From the NCBI RefSeq assembly GCF_051857475.1, contig NZ_JBPZGZ010000006.1:1-64000 (forward strand): 64,000 nucleotides of DNA, read 5' to 3'. The stretch's first letter is position 1, and each line of letters opens with the position of its first letter. This DNA is from Pelomonas sp051857475 (GTDB lineage: Bacteria; Pseudomonadota; Gammaproteobacteria; Burkholderiales; Burkholderiaceae_C). The notes beneath the pieces were generated by a model. The model worked only from the letters and a program-made list of their open reading frames with translations. It was not told the origin of the DNA and searched no databases. The position numbers were made by a program, and so were the translations under genes. Positions 23,945 through 32,549 of the stretch are shown piece after piece.

Positions 23945-24355
23945 ATGCAAATCTCAGCCAAGCCCGTTGGACGTCCTTACACGGGGCAAGCCGAATCCGA
24001 TATCGTCGAAGCGTCCCTGGGGCGCTCGGGCTTACGCGTGCTGGTGGAGACTTATCCGCACGACACGGATGCAAGACCAGGGACCGAATTTCTTTTCGAA
24101 GTAGCGCGCGGATTTCGCTACCTCGATGAAGGTGACCTCTTGGCCTACTGGCAAAGCAAGGCATTCGCCAGCGGCCACCGTCTCTTCGAAATCGAGGCCG
24201 GGGGTTGGCTTGATCAGGAGCGCCAGCAAACGGGCATGCTGAGTACCACTGATGCCGTGGGTAGCTTTCGGGAATGGTTCATCTGCACATCCAACGGATG
24301 CATGAACGTCTTGTCGGTCAATGAGCCCTTGATCAGGGAGTTCAATAATCTTTGA
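23945..24355 (+). CDS. Hypothetical low-GC protein, immunity-protein-like character
   Basis: A 136-residue protein not recognised by family. It contains FLFEVARGFRYLDEGDLLAYW, FEIEAGGWLDQER and EWFICTSNGCMNVLSV. No signal peptide or membrane segment is seen. Two 60-base lines inside it count 32 G+C each (about 53%), against about 68% in the neighbouring regulator gene, and codon use is correspondingly different. It follows the repressor by 11 bases and converges on the LysR gene. The small acidic, single-domain form with aromatic patches resembles immunity proteins of contact-dependent toxins, but no toxin gene is adjacent, so this is only an impression. Confidence 0.6.
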   Translation: MQISAKPVGRPYTGQAESDIVEASLGRSGLRVLVETYPHDTDARPGTEFLFEVARGFRYLDEGDLLAYWQSKAFASGHRLFEIEAGGWLDQERQQTGMLSTTDAVGSFREWFICTSNGCMNVLSVNEPLIREFNNL

Positions 24356-24376
24356 TGGTCGCAGATGGCTGCGGCA

Positions 24377-25270
24377 TCAGTCCAGGCCTTGCAGCCGCCC
24401 TGCCAAGTAGTCCAGGAAACACCGAATCCTCAACGCCAGCTCCGTGTTCCGGTAGTACACCGCGTTGACCGGCTGCCTCACCTCCGCGGTGTCCTTGGCG
24501 AGGATTTGGACGAGATCGCCGCGCTTGCGGTCCTCGGCGGTCATGAAGTCGGCCAGGCAGGCAATGCCCGCGCCGGCCAGCGCCAACTGCCGCACCGTCT
24601 CGCCGCTGGAGGCCCGCATGGAAGGCGCAATCTCGTGGCGCTCGCCCGATGCACTTCTCAGCGGCCATTGGTTCAGGCTGTCGGGCTGGGTGAAGCCAAT
24701 GCAGCTGTGCCCGCCCAAGCCCGCCACGCTGCGCGGCCGGCCGGCGCGCTCCAGATAGGCCGGGCTGGCCAACACACGCAGCCGGTGGCTGCCCAGCGGC
24801 CGCGCATGCAGCGTGGAGTCGCGCAGCGTACCGATGCGGATGGCGACGTCGGTGCGCTGTTCGATGAGGTCGATGATGTCCTCGTTGCTGTTCAGCTCCA
24901 GCTCGATGTCGGGGAACTGGCGGCGGAAGTCGTCGACCAGGGGCACGATGACATGCAGCATGAAGGGCGAGGCCGCGTTGACGCGCAGGCGGCCGGCAGG
25001 CTTCTGGCGGCAGACGGCCATCTGCTCCTCGGCCGCCTCCACCGAAGCGAGGATGCCGCGCGCGCTGGCCAGGAAGAGATGGCCCTCGGGCGTCAGCTCC
25101 AGCCGGCGCGTGGTGCGCGTCAGCAGCGTGGTGCCGAGCTTCTCTTCCAGGCGACTCAGGGACCGGCTGACACCTGACACCGTCTGCCCCACCTGCTCGG
25201 CCGCGGCAGTGATGGAGCCGGTGTCGATGACGGTCGTGAAGGCAAGGAGTTCGTCGAGGCTGGTTTTCAT
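24377..25270 (-). CDS. LysR-family transcription regulator
   Basis: A 297-residue regulator with an N-terminal winged helix (LDELLAFTTVIDTGSITAAAEQVGQTVSGVSRSLSRLEEKLGTTLLTR, read as residues 5-52) and a periplasmic-binding-like effector domain (LRVNAASPFMLHVIVPLVDDF; DVAIRIGTLRDSTLHARPLG). It most resembles the DHCR24/YafC-type LysR group next to AraJ-like MFS genes. The start at 25270 is placed at MKTSLDELL because the HTH begins there. It is divergent from a frameshifted MFS gene, the usual arrangement for control of an efflux pump. A 12-base palindrome just upstream could be its operator. Confidence 0.88.
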   Translation of the reverse strand: MKTSLDELLAFTTVIDTGSITAAAEQVGQTVSGVSRSLSRLEEKLGTTLLTRTTRRLELTPEGHLFLASARGILASVEAAEEQMAVCRQKPAGRLRVNAASPFMLHVIVPLVDDFRRQFPDIELELNSNEDIIDLIEQRTDVAIRIGTLRDSTLHARPLGSHRLRVLASPAYLERAGRPRSVAGLGGHSCIGFTQPDSLNQWPLRSASGERHEIAPSMRASSGETVRQLALAGAGIACLADFMTAEDRKRGDLVQILAKDTAEVRQPVNAVYYRNTELALRIRCFLDYLAGRLQGLD

Positions 25271-25274
25271 GACT

Positions 25275-25286
25275 CTTGATTTCAAG
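25275..25286. promoter_or_regulatory. Palindrome in the LysR/MFS intergenic region
   Basis: CTTGA-TT-TCAAG, a perfect 5-bp inverted repeat five bases upstream of the LysR start and followed by a further TCAAG. Its position between two divergent genes is typical of a LysR operator. Confidence 0.35.
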
Positions 25287-25371
25287 TCAAGAATATTCTG
25301 CTCCAACCCGACTTTTTCGGCATGAATGAAATCCACACACTGCGGGCCTTCGCAGTCTCTGGACTTCTGCC

Positions 25372-26576
25372 ATGTCTCTCGCACTCCTTGCGCTGACCAT
25401 CAGCGCCTTCGCCATCGGGACGACCGAGTTCGTCATCGTCGGCCTCATCCCCACGGTCGCGGGCGATCTGGGCATCACCCTGCCCTCGGCGGGCTTGCTG
25501 GTCAGCCTCTACGCGCTGGGCGTTGCCATCGGCGCGCCGGTGCTGACCGCCCTCACCGGCCGCCTGCCACGCAAGGCGCTGCAGGCGCACTGATGGCCCT
25601 GTTCACCGCCGGCAACCTGCTGGCCTGGCTCGCGCCCAGCTACGAAGCCCTGATCGCCGCCCGCGTGCTGACGGGCCTGGCCCATGGCGTGTTCTTCTCC
25701 ATCGGCTCCACGCTGGCCACAGGCCTCGTACCCAAGGACAAGGCTGCGAGCGCCATCGCCATCATGTTCACGGGGCTGACCGTCGCCCTCGCCACCGGCG
25801 TGCCGCTGGGCACCTTCATCGGCCAGCACTTCGGCTGGCGCGCCACCTTCCTGGCCGTCGCGCTGCTGGGTGTCATCGCCTTTGTCGCCAGCCTCGCCTT
25901 CGTGCCGCGCGGCCTGCGCGGTGCACCGCCGGCTTCGCTGGCCCAGCAGGCCCGCGTGCTGCGCGAGCCGCGGCTGCTGCTGGTCTACGCCAAGACGGCC
26001 ATCGGCTATGGCGGCACCTTCATCCCCTTCACCTTCCTCGCGCCGCTGCTGCAGGACGTGGCCGGTTTCAGCGCCGGCGCGGTGGGCGGCGTCATGCTGG
26101 TCTATGGCCTGTCGGTCGCCGCCGGCAATATCTGGGGCGGCAAGCTGGCCGACCGACAGGGGCCCATCGCCGCGCTGAAGCTGATCTTTGCGCTGCTGGC
26201 CGTCGTGCTGTTCGCGCTGACCTTCACCATCCACAGTCGCGTGGCGGCGCTGATCACTGTGCTGCTGTGGGGTGCCGTCGCCTTCGGCAATGTGCCGGGC
26301 CTGCAGCTCTATGTGGTGCGCCAGGCCGAGCGCTTCGCGCCGCAGGCGGTGGACGTGGCCTCCGGACTGAACATCGCCGCCTTCAATCTCGGCATCGCCT
26401 TCGCGGCCTGGGCCGGTGGGTTGATCGTGACCCATCTGGGCCTGATGCACGCGCCCTGGATTGGCGCCCTCGTCGTACTGGTGGCCCTGGCGCTGACGCA
26501 ATGGAGCGGCGCCCTCGACCGCCGCGAAGGCCAGCCGGCCCGCATGCCCGCCGGCGCCCGCCCCCTCGCTCACTGA
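25372..26576 (+). pseudogene. AraJ/YdhP-like MFS transporter, split by a frameshift
   Basis: The product would be an MFS drug/sugar exporter of about 400 residues with twelve helices. The first 73 codons (25372-25593: MSLALLALTISAFAIGTTEF to TGRLPRKALQAH) hold two or three helices and end at TGA. The rest continues in another frame from an ATG at 25593 (MALFTAGNLLAWLAPSYE) to 26576 and looks fully conserved. The break is at GCGCACTGATGG. Removing CA or adding one base joins the frames where other AraJ proteins read without interruption. The stop and new ATG overlap as TGATG, so a coupled two-piece protein is formally possible. A sequencing error is an equally good explanation. It is divergent from LysR. 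Confidence 0.8.
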
Positions 26577-26596
26577 ATCACACCCAGGAGATCGTC

Positions 26597-27754
26597 ATGA
26601 AGATCACTTCCCTTCTGCTCGCCCTCGCCTTCACCCACACCGCGTTTGCCGACGTGCCGCTGGAACGCTGGCGCAGCTACACCGGCGTCACCTGGAGCGC
26701 GCCGGCGCCCTATGCCGACTCGGCCAAGTCGCCCATCGCCGGCCTGCACTTCGATGCCCAAGGCGGCGGCTTCGTCAGCACGCCGCGCGTGCTTGCCGCC
26801 AACACGCCGGCCACGCTGAGCCGGCTCGATACCTCGGTCACCGATGGCCCTGCGCGGCTGACGGCCTTCCCGTCGGCCGAAGCCAACGACCCCACAACCG
26901 CGCCGGCCACGCACCTGCGCAGCGTGCTGGGCTTCCACATCGACCGCCGCAACGGCTGGCTGTGGGCCCTGGACCAGGGCTTTGTGGCTGGCGAGGCCGA
27001 GGCGCCGGCCGGTGCGCAGAAGGTGCTGGTGTTCGAACTGGCCACGGGCAAGCTGGTGAAGGCAATGCCGTTGGACAGCGTGGCCAACCGCCGCGGCAGC
27101 TTCCTCAACGACATCGCGGTCGACGAGAAGCGCCGCATCGCCTTCATCTCCGACAGCGGCCTGCGCAGCGCGCCCGCCAACCAGGCGGCCCTCATCGTGC
27201 TGGACTTTGCGTCGGGCAATGCCCGCCGCGTGCTTCACCGCCACGCCGGCGTGCTGCCTGAGCCGGGCGCCAAGGTGATGTCGCACGGCGCGGAGGTCTG
27301 GCCCGGCAACCCGCTCATGCTGGGTGTGAACGGCATCGGCCTCTCGCCCGACGGCGCCACGCTGTACTGGGCCGTCACGACGGGCACGCATCTGTTCTCG
27401 GTGCCGGCCGCGCTGCTGCGCAACGCGAAGACCACCGAAGCCCAGCTCGCCGCCGCCGTGCGCGACCTGGGCGATGTGGGTGGCAACACCGACGGCCTCG
27501 TCGTCGCCGCCGATGGCCGCGTCTACATCACCAACGTCACGCGCAACGGCATCGTTGGCTACGACCCGCGCGATGGCCGCTTCACGCTCGTGGGCGCAGA
27601 CGACGGCGTGCACTGGCCCGACACGCCGGCCCTGCTGCCGAATGGCGATCTCGTCTTCACCGCCAGTTCGCTGAACGACCACTTCGCCGGCCGCGTCGCC
27701 GCCGGCCAGGAACGCTACGAGCTGTGGAAGTTCACGCCGGCACCACGGCAGTGA
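26597..27754 (+). CDS. Major royal jelly/yellow-family beta-propeller protein, exported
   Basis: A 385-residue protein with a signal peptide (MKITSLLLALAFTHTAFA) and a six-bladed propeller of the MRJP/yellow family. Typical segments are VLGFHIDRRNGWLWALDQGF, GSFLNDIAVDEKRRIAFISD, LMLGVNGIGLSPDGATLYWA, NTDGLVVAADGRVYITN and GVHWPDTPALLPNGDLVFT. The family's bacterial function is unknown; related propellers are lactonases. GGAG lies nine bases before the start. It follows the MFS gene by 20 bases and its end overlaps the convergent RidA gene by 23 bases. A periplasmic location is likely. Confidence 0.8.
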   Translation: MKITSLLLALAFTHTAFADVPLERWRSYTGVTWSAPAPYADSAKSPIAGLHFDAQGGGFVSTPRVLAANTPATLSRLDTSVTDGPARLTAFPSAEANDPTTAPATHLRSVLGFHIDRRNGWLWALDQGFVAGEAEAPAGAQKVLVFELATGKLVKAMPLDSVANRRGSFLNDIAVDEKRRIAFISDSGLRSAPANQAALIVLDFASGNARRVLHRHAGVLPEPGAKVMSHGAEVWPGNPLMLGVNGIGLSPDGATLYWAVTTGTHLFSVPAALLRNAKTTEAQLAAAVRDLGDVGGNTDGLVVAADGRVYITNVTRNGIVGYDPRDGRFTLVGADDGVHWPDTPALLPNGDLVFTASSLNDHFAGRVAAGQERYELWKFTPAPRQ

Positions 27755-28136
27755 CCTCGATCTCCACCTTGGCCCGGTCCTCCATCAGCGCCGACACCTG
27801 CACGGCGCTCATGGCGATGCCGTAGTCGCGGCCCAGCACCTCGCGATAGGCCTGGCCCACCTCGCGGCCGCGGGCGATGTATTCGCGCTTGTCGATGAGG
27901 TACCAGGTCATGCGCACGATGTGCTCGGGCGCTGCGCCGGCCTCGGCCAGCACCGCGCGGATGTTGAGCAGGGTCTGGCGCAACTGGGCGATGAAGTCGT
28001 CGCTGTCGAACTCGCAGCGCTCGTTCCAGCCGATCTGGCCGGCGACGAAGACCTGGCGGCCACTCGCGGCCACGCCGTTCGCGTAGCCGCGGGGCTGGGT
28101 CCAGCCTGCCGGCTGCAAGATTTGTTTGTTGCTCAT
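27732..28136 (-). CDS. RidA/YjgF/YER057c family enamine-imine deaminase
   Basis: A 134-residue cytoplasmic RidA-fold protein (VFVAGQIGW, IAQLRQTLLNIRAVLAEAGA, HIVRMTWYLIDKREYI, MSAVQVSALMEDRAKVEIEVTAVVP). RidA proteins hydrolyse reactive enamines and imines to ketones. The canonical catalytic Arg of RidA is replaced: the C-terminal segment reads MEDRAKVEIE, so this is probably an Rid4-7 type member. It is the last gene of the 2-aminobenzoate operon and overlaps the thioesterase by ATGA. The oxygenase product 2-amino-5-oxocyclohex-1-enecarboxyl-CoA is an enamine, so RidA could release ammonia from a pathway intermediate; this is inference. Confidence 0.88.
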   Translation of the reverse strand: MSNKQILQPAGWTQPRGYANGVAASGRQVFVAGQIGWNERCEFDSDDFIAQLRQTLLNIRAVLAEAGAAPEHIVRMTWYLIDKREYIARGREVGQAYREVLGRDYGIAMSAVQVSALMEDRAKVEIEVTAVVPA

Positions 28137-28576
28137 GGTTTGTCTGTCTCCTGTTCTTGTGCGGCGAGCGAGCGCTCCAGCGCGGCACGCAGGTCGTCGG
28201 GAAAGGCTTGGGGCTTGTGGGTCGCGAGCGAGGTGCAGACCAGCACCTGCGTGAACTCGACGCGTGGGCCGTCATCGCCAACAAAGGCGATGTTCAGCTT
28301 CAGCGAACCGCCACCCAGCCGCTCGATAGAAATGGATTGCTGCAAGTGGTCGCCATGGCGGCTGACGCGCAGGAAGCGGGTGTCGAGCTGCGCCGTCGGC
28401 ATGCCGACCTGGCGCTGGCCGATCAGCACATCGAAGGGCAGGCCGAGCGCGCAGGCGAACCAGTCCTCGATCAGCTCGTTCAGCATCTCGAAGTAGCGCG
28501 GGTAGAAGACGATGCCGGCCGGGTCGCAATGGCCGAAGCGCACGAGCTGTTCACGCTGGAAAGCAAGGCCGCTCAT
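28133..28576 (-). CDS. 4-hydroxybenzoyl-CoA-type thioesterase (hot-dog fold)
   Basis: A 147-residue protein with the 4HBT signature HCDPAGIVFYPRYFEMLNE at residues 15-33, including the catalytic Asp of the DPAGIVFYP motif. The family hydrolyses aryl- or acyl-CoA thioesters. In this operon it probably frees CoA from dead-end aromatic or alicyclic CoA esters. It lies two bases after the LivF stop and overlaps RidA. Confidence 0.87.
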   Translation of the reverse strand: MSGLAFQREQLVRFGHCDPAGIVFYPRYFEMLNELIEDWFACALGLPFDVLIGQRQVGMPTAQLDTRFLRVSRHGDHLQQSISIERLGGGSLKLNIAFVGDDGPRVEFTQVLVCTSLATHKPQAFPDDLRAALERSLAAQEQETDKP

Positions 28577-28578
28577 CG

Positions 28579-29289
28579 TCAGACCCCCAGATGTTTCTGC
28601 CACAACGCGGGCTCGGCCGCGAGTGCGGCAGACGGGCCGGCCCAGGCGACACGGCCGCGCTCCACCAGCGTGTGGTGGTCGGCCAGGCGGATCAGGCGCT
28701 GCACGTATTTGTCGACGACCAGGATGGTCTGGCCGGCGGCGCGCAGCAAGTCCAGGCAGCGCCAGATCTCCTCGCGCACGAGAGGCGCCAGGCCTTCGGT
28801 CGCTTCGTCCAGCACCAGCAAGCGCGGGTTGGTGACCAGGGCACGACCGATCGCCAGCATCTGCTGTTCGCCGCCCGAAAGCTGCTGGCCGGAGTTGCTG
28901 GCACGCTCGGCCAGGCGCGGGAAGAGGTCGAAAACGCGTGCCGTCGTCCACGGCTCAGCCGCACCGCTGCGGTTGGTGACAAAGGCGTCCAGGTGCTCGC
29001 GCACGCTGAGGTTGGGAAAGACCTGCCGCCCCTCCGGCACCAGCGCCAGACCCAGCCGCGCGATGCGGTCGGCCGGCCAGCCCGTGATGTCTTCGCCGCA
29101 GAAGCGGATGCGCCCGCCGCTGGGTTTCAACCAACCACACAAGCAGCGCAGCAGTGTGCTCTTGCCCATGCCGTTGCGGCCCAGCAGCGTGGCAACCTCG
29201 CCCGGCTGCATGCTCAATTGCATGCCGAACAGCACCTGGCTGGCGCCGTAGCCGGCCTCGAGTTGTTCGATCTCCAGCAGGGCGCTCAT
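28579..29289 (-). CDS. livF: Liv-type ABC transporter ATP-binding protein LivF
   Basis: A 236-residue ATPase with Walker A GRNGMGKST, signature LSGGEQQML, Walker B RLLVLDEATEGLAP, and the LivF-specific length. It works with LivG on LivH/LivM to import an amphipathic or aromatic acid bound by LivK. It overlaps livG by ATGA and is part of the 2-aminobenzoate operon, so anthranilate or a related aromatic acid is the probable cargo; this is inferred from position. Symbol is at family level. Confidence 0.92.
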   Translation of the reverse strand: MSALLEIEQLEAGYGASQVLFGMQLSMQPGEVATLLGRNGMGKSTLLRCLCGWLKPSGGRIRFCGEDITGWPADRIARLGLALVPEGRQVFPNLSVREHLDAFVTNRSGAAEPWTTARVFDLFPRLAERASNSGQQLSGGEQQMLAIGRALVTNPRLLVLDEATEGLAPLVREEIWRCLDLLRAAGQTILVVDKYVQRLIRLADHHTLVERGRVAWAGPSAALAAEPALWQKHLGV

Positions 29290-30038
29290 GCGGTGGCCTC
29301 CAGCTCGTCGCCGAGATAGGCGCGGCGCACTTCGGGGTGCTCGCGGATGGCGTCGGGCACGTCGCTGGCGATGACGCGGCCACCCACCAGCGTGGAGATG
29401 CGATCGGCCAGGCGGAAGACGGCGTCCATGTCGTGTTCAACCAGCAGCAGAGTCTGGCCTTCAACCTTCAGCGCCTGAAGCAGTTCCACCATGCGCGCCG
29501 ACTCGTCCGGCCCCATGCCGGCCAGCGGCTCGTCCAGCAGCAGCAGGCGCGGCCGGGCGGCCAGGGCCAGGCCGATTTCGAGCTGGCGCTGCTCACCATG
29601 GGCCAACTCACCGGCGATGCGGTCGGCCTGAGCGCTGAGGCCGACGCGCGCCAGCAGGCTATCGGCTTGCTCATGGGCCACCGCATCCAGCTTTGCGGAT
29701 CGCCACCACGAAGGTGCACGCTCGTCTCGGGCGAGCAAGGCCAGCACGAGGTTGTCGCGCACCGTGCAGGGTTTGAAGAGGCTGGTGATCTGGAAGCTGC
29801 GCACCAGGCCGGCCTGCACGCGGCGGGCGATGTCCAGGCGCGTGATGTCCTGGCCGTCGAACACGATCTGGCCGGAATCCGGCGCGAGCGCGCCGGAGAT
29901 CTGGTGGATCAGCGTCGTCTTGCCGGCACCGTTGGGGCCGATCAGCGCATGCAGTTCGCCCGCACGCACCTCGAAGCTCGCGCCATCGGTTGCGGCCAAG
30001 GCGCCGAAGCGCTTCACCAGGTTCTTGACCTCAAGCAC
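29286..30038 (-). CDS. livG: Liv-type ABC transporter ATP-binding protein LivG
   Basis: A 250-residue ATPase with Walker A GPNGAGKTT, Q-loop region RSFQITSLFKPCTVRDN, signature AHGEQRQLEI (degenerate, SHGEQ-type as usual in LivG) and Walker B RLLLLDEPLAGMGP. The start is taken at GTG 30038. It follows CAGGAG by ten bases and gives the normal LivG N-terminus LEVKNLVKRFG. The longer upstream frame runs through the LivM gene and codes a cysteine-rich nonsense tail. It overlaps LivM by eight bases. Confidence 0.9.
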   Translation of the reverse strand: MLEVKNLVKRFGALAATDGASFEVRAGELHALIGPNGAGKTTLIHQISGALAPDSGQIVFDGQDITRLDIARRVQAGLVRSFQITSLFKPCTVRDNLVLALLARDERAPSWWRSAKLDAVAHEQADSLLARVGLSAQADRIAGELAHGEQRQLEIGLALAARPRLLLLDEPLAGMGPDESARMVELLQALKVEGQTLLLVEHDMDAVFRLADRISTLVGGRVIASDVPDAIREHPEVRRAYLGDELEATA

Positions 30039-30981
30039 GACGCCAAACTCCTGCGAGACCCCGCGGCGCATACAGCACGACAAGCAGCAACAGCGCACCC
30101 AGGCCCAGCTGCCAATGCAGGGTGTAAGCGGGCAACAGCGCTTCCAGCAGCAACAGCACAGCGGCGCCCAACGGCCCGCCCCACAAGGCACCGGCGCCGC
30201 CGATGATGACCATGACCATCAGCTGGCCGGATTGCGACCAGTGCATCAGATGCGGCGTGACCAGGCCGTTGAGATTGGCCAGCAGCGCTCCCGCAAGGCC
30301 TGCCAGTGCTCCGGCCAGCACAAAGGCCTGCCAGCGGAGTGCAAACACGCGGCCACCCGCAGCGGCGACGCGCACCTCGTTCTCACGCGCGCCCTGCAGC
30401 AACCAGCCAAAGGGTGAGTTCACGAGGCGCTGCAGGCCGGCCATGACGAGGGCGACCAAGGCCAGCACAACCCAGTAGAAGCTCGCGTCGTCCTTCAGGT
30501 CGAGGCCGAACCCCAGCACCGAACGCTGCGCCAGCGGCAGGCCGTCATCACCGCCATAGGCCTTCAGCGACACCGCCAGGAAATAGAACATCTGGGCAAA
30601 GGCCAGCGTGATCATGATGAAGTAGACGCCGCGCGTGCGCAGGCTGATGGCGCCGATCAGCGCCGCTGCGGCCGCGCTGACAACACAAGCCGCAGGCCAG
30701 GCAATCCAGGCCGAGGTGACGCCCGCATCCATCAGCACGCCGACGGTGTAGGCGCCGAGACCGACGTAAGCCGCGTGGCCAAAGCTGACCAAGCCGCCGA
30801 AGCCGAGGATGAGGTTCAGGCTGGATGCCGCGATGGCGAAGATGAGGATGCGCGTCGCGACGACGGTATAGAACTCCAGGCCCACAGCTTGCAGCGCAGG
30901 CGGCAAGGCGGCGAGCACGATGAGCAACGGCCAGGCCCAGACACCCAGCCCGTGATGATGAAGTGAGCGAGCTTCAGCCAT
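30031..30981 (-). CDS. livM: Branched-chain/aromatic acid ABC permease LivM
   Basis: A 316-residue inner-membrane permease with 8-10 hydrophobic helices and the LivM signature (LNLILGFGGLVSFGHAAYVGLGAY; AFVLAGALAGLAGALLANLNG; QLMVMVIIGGAGALWGGPLGA). It forms the translocation pore with LivH. It overlaps LivH by eight bases and LivG by eight bases. The cargo is probably the aromatic acid of this operon. Confidence 0.92.
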   Translation of the reverse strand: MAEARSLHHHGLGVWAWPLLIVLAALPPALQAVGLEFYTVVATRILIFAIAASSLNLILGFGGLVSFGHAAYVGLGAYTVGVLMDAGVTSAWIAWPAACVVSAAAAALIGAISLRTRGVYFIMITLAFAQMFYFLAVSLKAYGGDDGLPLAQRSVLGFGLDLKDDASFYWVVLALVALVMAGLQRLVNSPFGWLLQGARENEVRVAAAGGRVFALRWQAFVLAGALAGLAGALLANLNGLVTPHLMHWSQSGQLMVMVIIGGAGALWGGPLGAAVLLLLEALLPAYTLHWQLGLGALLLLVVLYAPRGLAGVWRRA

Positions 30982-31894
30982 GAGCCGGGAAGAGGCCGCG
31001 AGGCTTCCAGAACAGGATGGCCGCCATCAGCACATAGATGAGGATGGAAGCCATCGCCGGGCCGAGGTTGGACGCGACCTCGGGTGAGGCGAGCTGCCGC
31101 AGCATCGCCGGCAGCAGCGTGCGGCTGGCGGTGTCGACCACGCCGACCAGCAGCGAACCCACCAGGGCGCCGCGAACCGAGCCGATGCCGCCGACGACGA
31201 TGACGACAAAGGCGAGGATGAGGATGCTCTCGCCCATGCCCACCTGCACGGCCAGCAGCGGGCCGAGCAGTGCGCCCGCCAACGCGCACAGCGCCGCGCC
31301 GAAGCCGAACACGACCGTGAACAACATGCGGATGTTGACGCCCATGGCCGTGGCCATCTGGCGGTTGGAAGCACCGGCCCTCACCCAGGCGCCGTAGCGC
31401 GTGCGCGTGACCAGCACCCACAGCAGCAGGGCGACCGCGAGACCGACGCCGATGATGAGCAGTCGATAGGCCGGGTAGTTCAAGCCCGGCAGCAGTTCAA
31501 CGGGGCCGGACAGCGCAGCCGGCGTGTTCAGCATCAGCGGCTGGTCACCCCAGATGATGCGGACGCCTTCGTTGAGCATCAGGATCAGCGCAAAGGTGGC
31601 GAGCACCTGGCTGAGATGGTCCCGCGCGTAGAGGCGGCGCAGCAGCGTGACTTCGAGGGCCATGCCGAGGATGGCGGTGCCCACGAGTGCGGCGATGACG
31701 GCCAGCAGGAAGGAACCGGTCGCCGTGGCCGTGGCGGCGGCGAGGTAGGCGCCGACCATGTACAGCGAGCCATGGGCCAGGTTGATCATGTCCATGATGC
31801 CGAACACGAGGGTCAAGCCAGCGGCAAGCAGGAAGAGCATCAGGCCGAATTGGAGGCCGTTGAGGGCTTGCTCGGTGACAAGGATCCAGTCCAT
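30974..31894 (-). CDS. livH: Branched-chain/aromatic acid ABC permease LivH
   Basis: A 306-residue inner-membrane permease with about eight helices; LivH marks are GLTLVFGIMDMINLAHGSLYMVGAYLA (start of the pore segment), WVRAGASNRQMATAMGVN and ILAFVVIVVGGIGSVRGALVGSLLVG. It is separated from its binding protein LivK by a 655-base gap that holds an inverted-repeat element, so its expression may depend on read-through or on a promoter in that gap. No strong ribosome site is visible upstream of the ATG. Confidence 0.92.
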   Translation of the reverse strand: MDWILVTEQALNGLQFGLMLFLLAAGLTLVFGIMDMINLAHGSLYMVGAYLAAATATATGSFLLAVIAALVGTAILGMALEVTLLRRLYARDHLSQVLATFALILMLNEGVRIIWGDQPLMLNTPAALSGPVELLPGLNYPAYRLLIIGVGLAVALLLWVLVTRTRYGAWVRAGASNRQMATAMGVNIRMLFTVVFGFGAALCALAGALLGPLLAVQVGMGESILILAFVVIVVGGIGSVRGALVGSLLVGVVDTASRTLLPAMLRQLASPEVASNLGPAMASILIYVLMAAILFWKPRGLFPAHG

Positions 31895-31936
31895 GGGTTG
31901 GATGCCGCTCGCTACTTCTGGTTGATGGCAAGTAAG

Positions 31937-32490
31937 GTGCCGGGAGTCCGTCCCGGCAGCCGGGTAACTTTCTTCTGCGGCGCCAGAAGAAAGTCACCAA
32001 AGAAGAGGCGCTGAACCGCACACGATCCCGACGTCGCGAGGAGCGGCGCGCGAAAACGTCCCGCGGTATTGCGACAAGAAGCGACCCGCTTCGCTCTCGC
32101 TGCTGTCCCTATGACGAGGGCCAAGCATCGCAACAGCGGGCCGATGAACGCGCGGCTCCACGCCGGGCTCACCAGAAAACCAAAAGACAGCGTCGCTCGG
32201 GCGACGCGACGACCAACACCGCCCTCGCCGTCGCCCCAGCGACGCGGTATTCCTGATAAGCCCGGCGTGCAGCCGGCGTTAACGATGGTGAAGCGGCGAT
32301 CAGTGATGCTCGTCATAGGGTCAGCAGCGAGAGCGTAGCGGGTCGCGTGTAGGCACGGTCATGCTCCGAGCATCGCGAGCGGCAGACGCCGCTCGAGTGC
32401 GGATTGCATTCAGCGCTCCTCTTTTGGTGACTTTTCTCTGGCGCGTCAGAGAAAAGTTACCCGCCATCGCGGGGCGGATTCCCGCGGCAC
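31937..32490. repeat. Inverted-repeat-bounded intergenic element between livK and livH
   Basis: The 655-base gap 31895-32549 holds no convincing gene but is framed by about 80-base imperfect inverted repeats at 31937-32015 and 32409-32490. Each arm contains its own hairpin: TAACTTTCTTCTG facing CAGAAGAAAGT on the left, and GACTTTTCTCTG facing CAGAGAAAAGT on the right. Next to these are GGTGCCGGGAGTC on the left and its counterpart GATTCCCGCGGCAC on the right. Outside the arms, short ORFs reading APQKKVTRLPG-like peptides appear; these look like artefacts of the repeat. This resembles the palindromic MITE-like elements spread in Burkholderiales and Xanthomonas genomes, though copy number could not be tested. 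Confidence 0.6.
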
Positions 32491-32549
32491 TGCAACGGGT
32501 CATGAAGACTGCCCGCACAAGCAACCAATCACCACCACGCCCATCTCAG

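Noticed and set aside
30039..30191. N-terminal extension of LivG
   Set aside because: It reads a cysteine-rich stretch out of frame with LivM. The GTG at 30038 has a ribosome site and gives the normal family N-terminus.
31912..32316. Minus-strand open frame in the livK/livH gap with APQKKVTRLPG-like peptide
   Set aside because: It lies inside the inverted-repeat element, and this kind of peptide looks like a translation of the repeat rather than a real protein.
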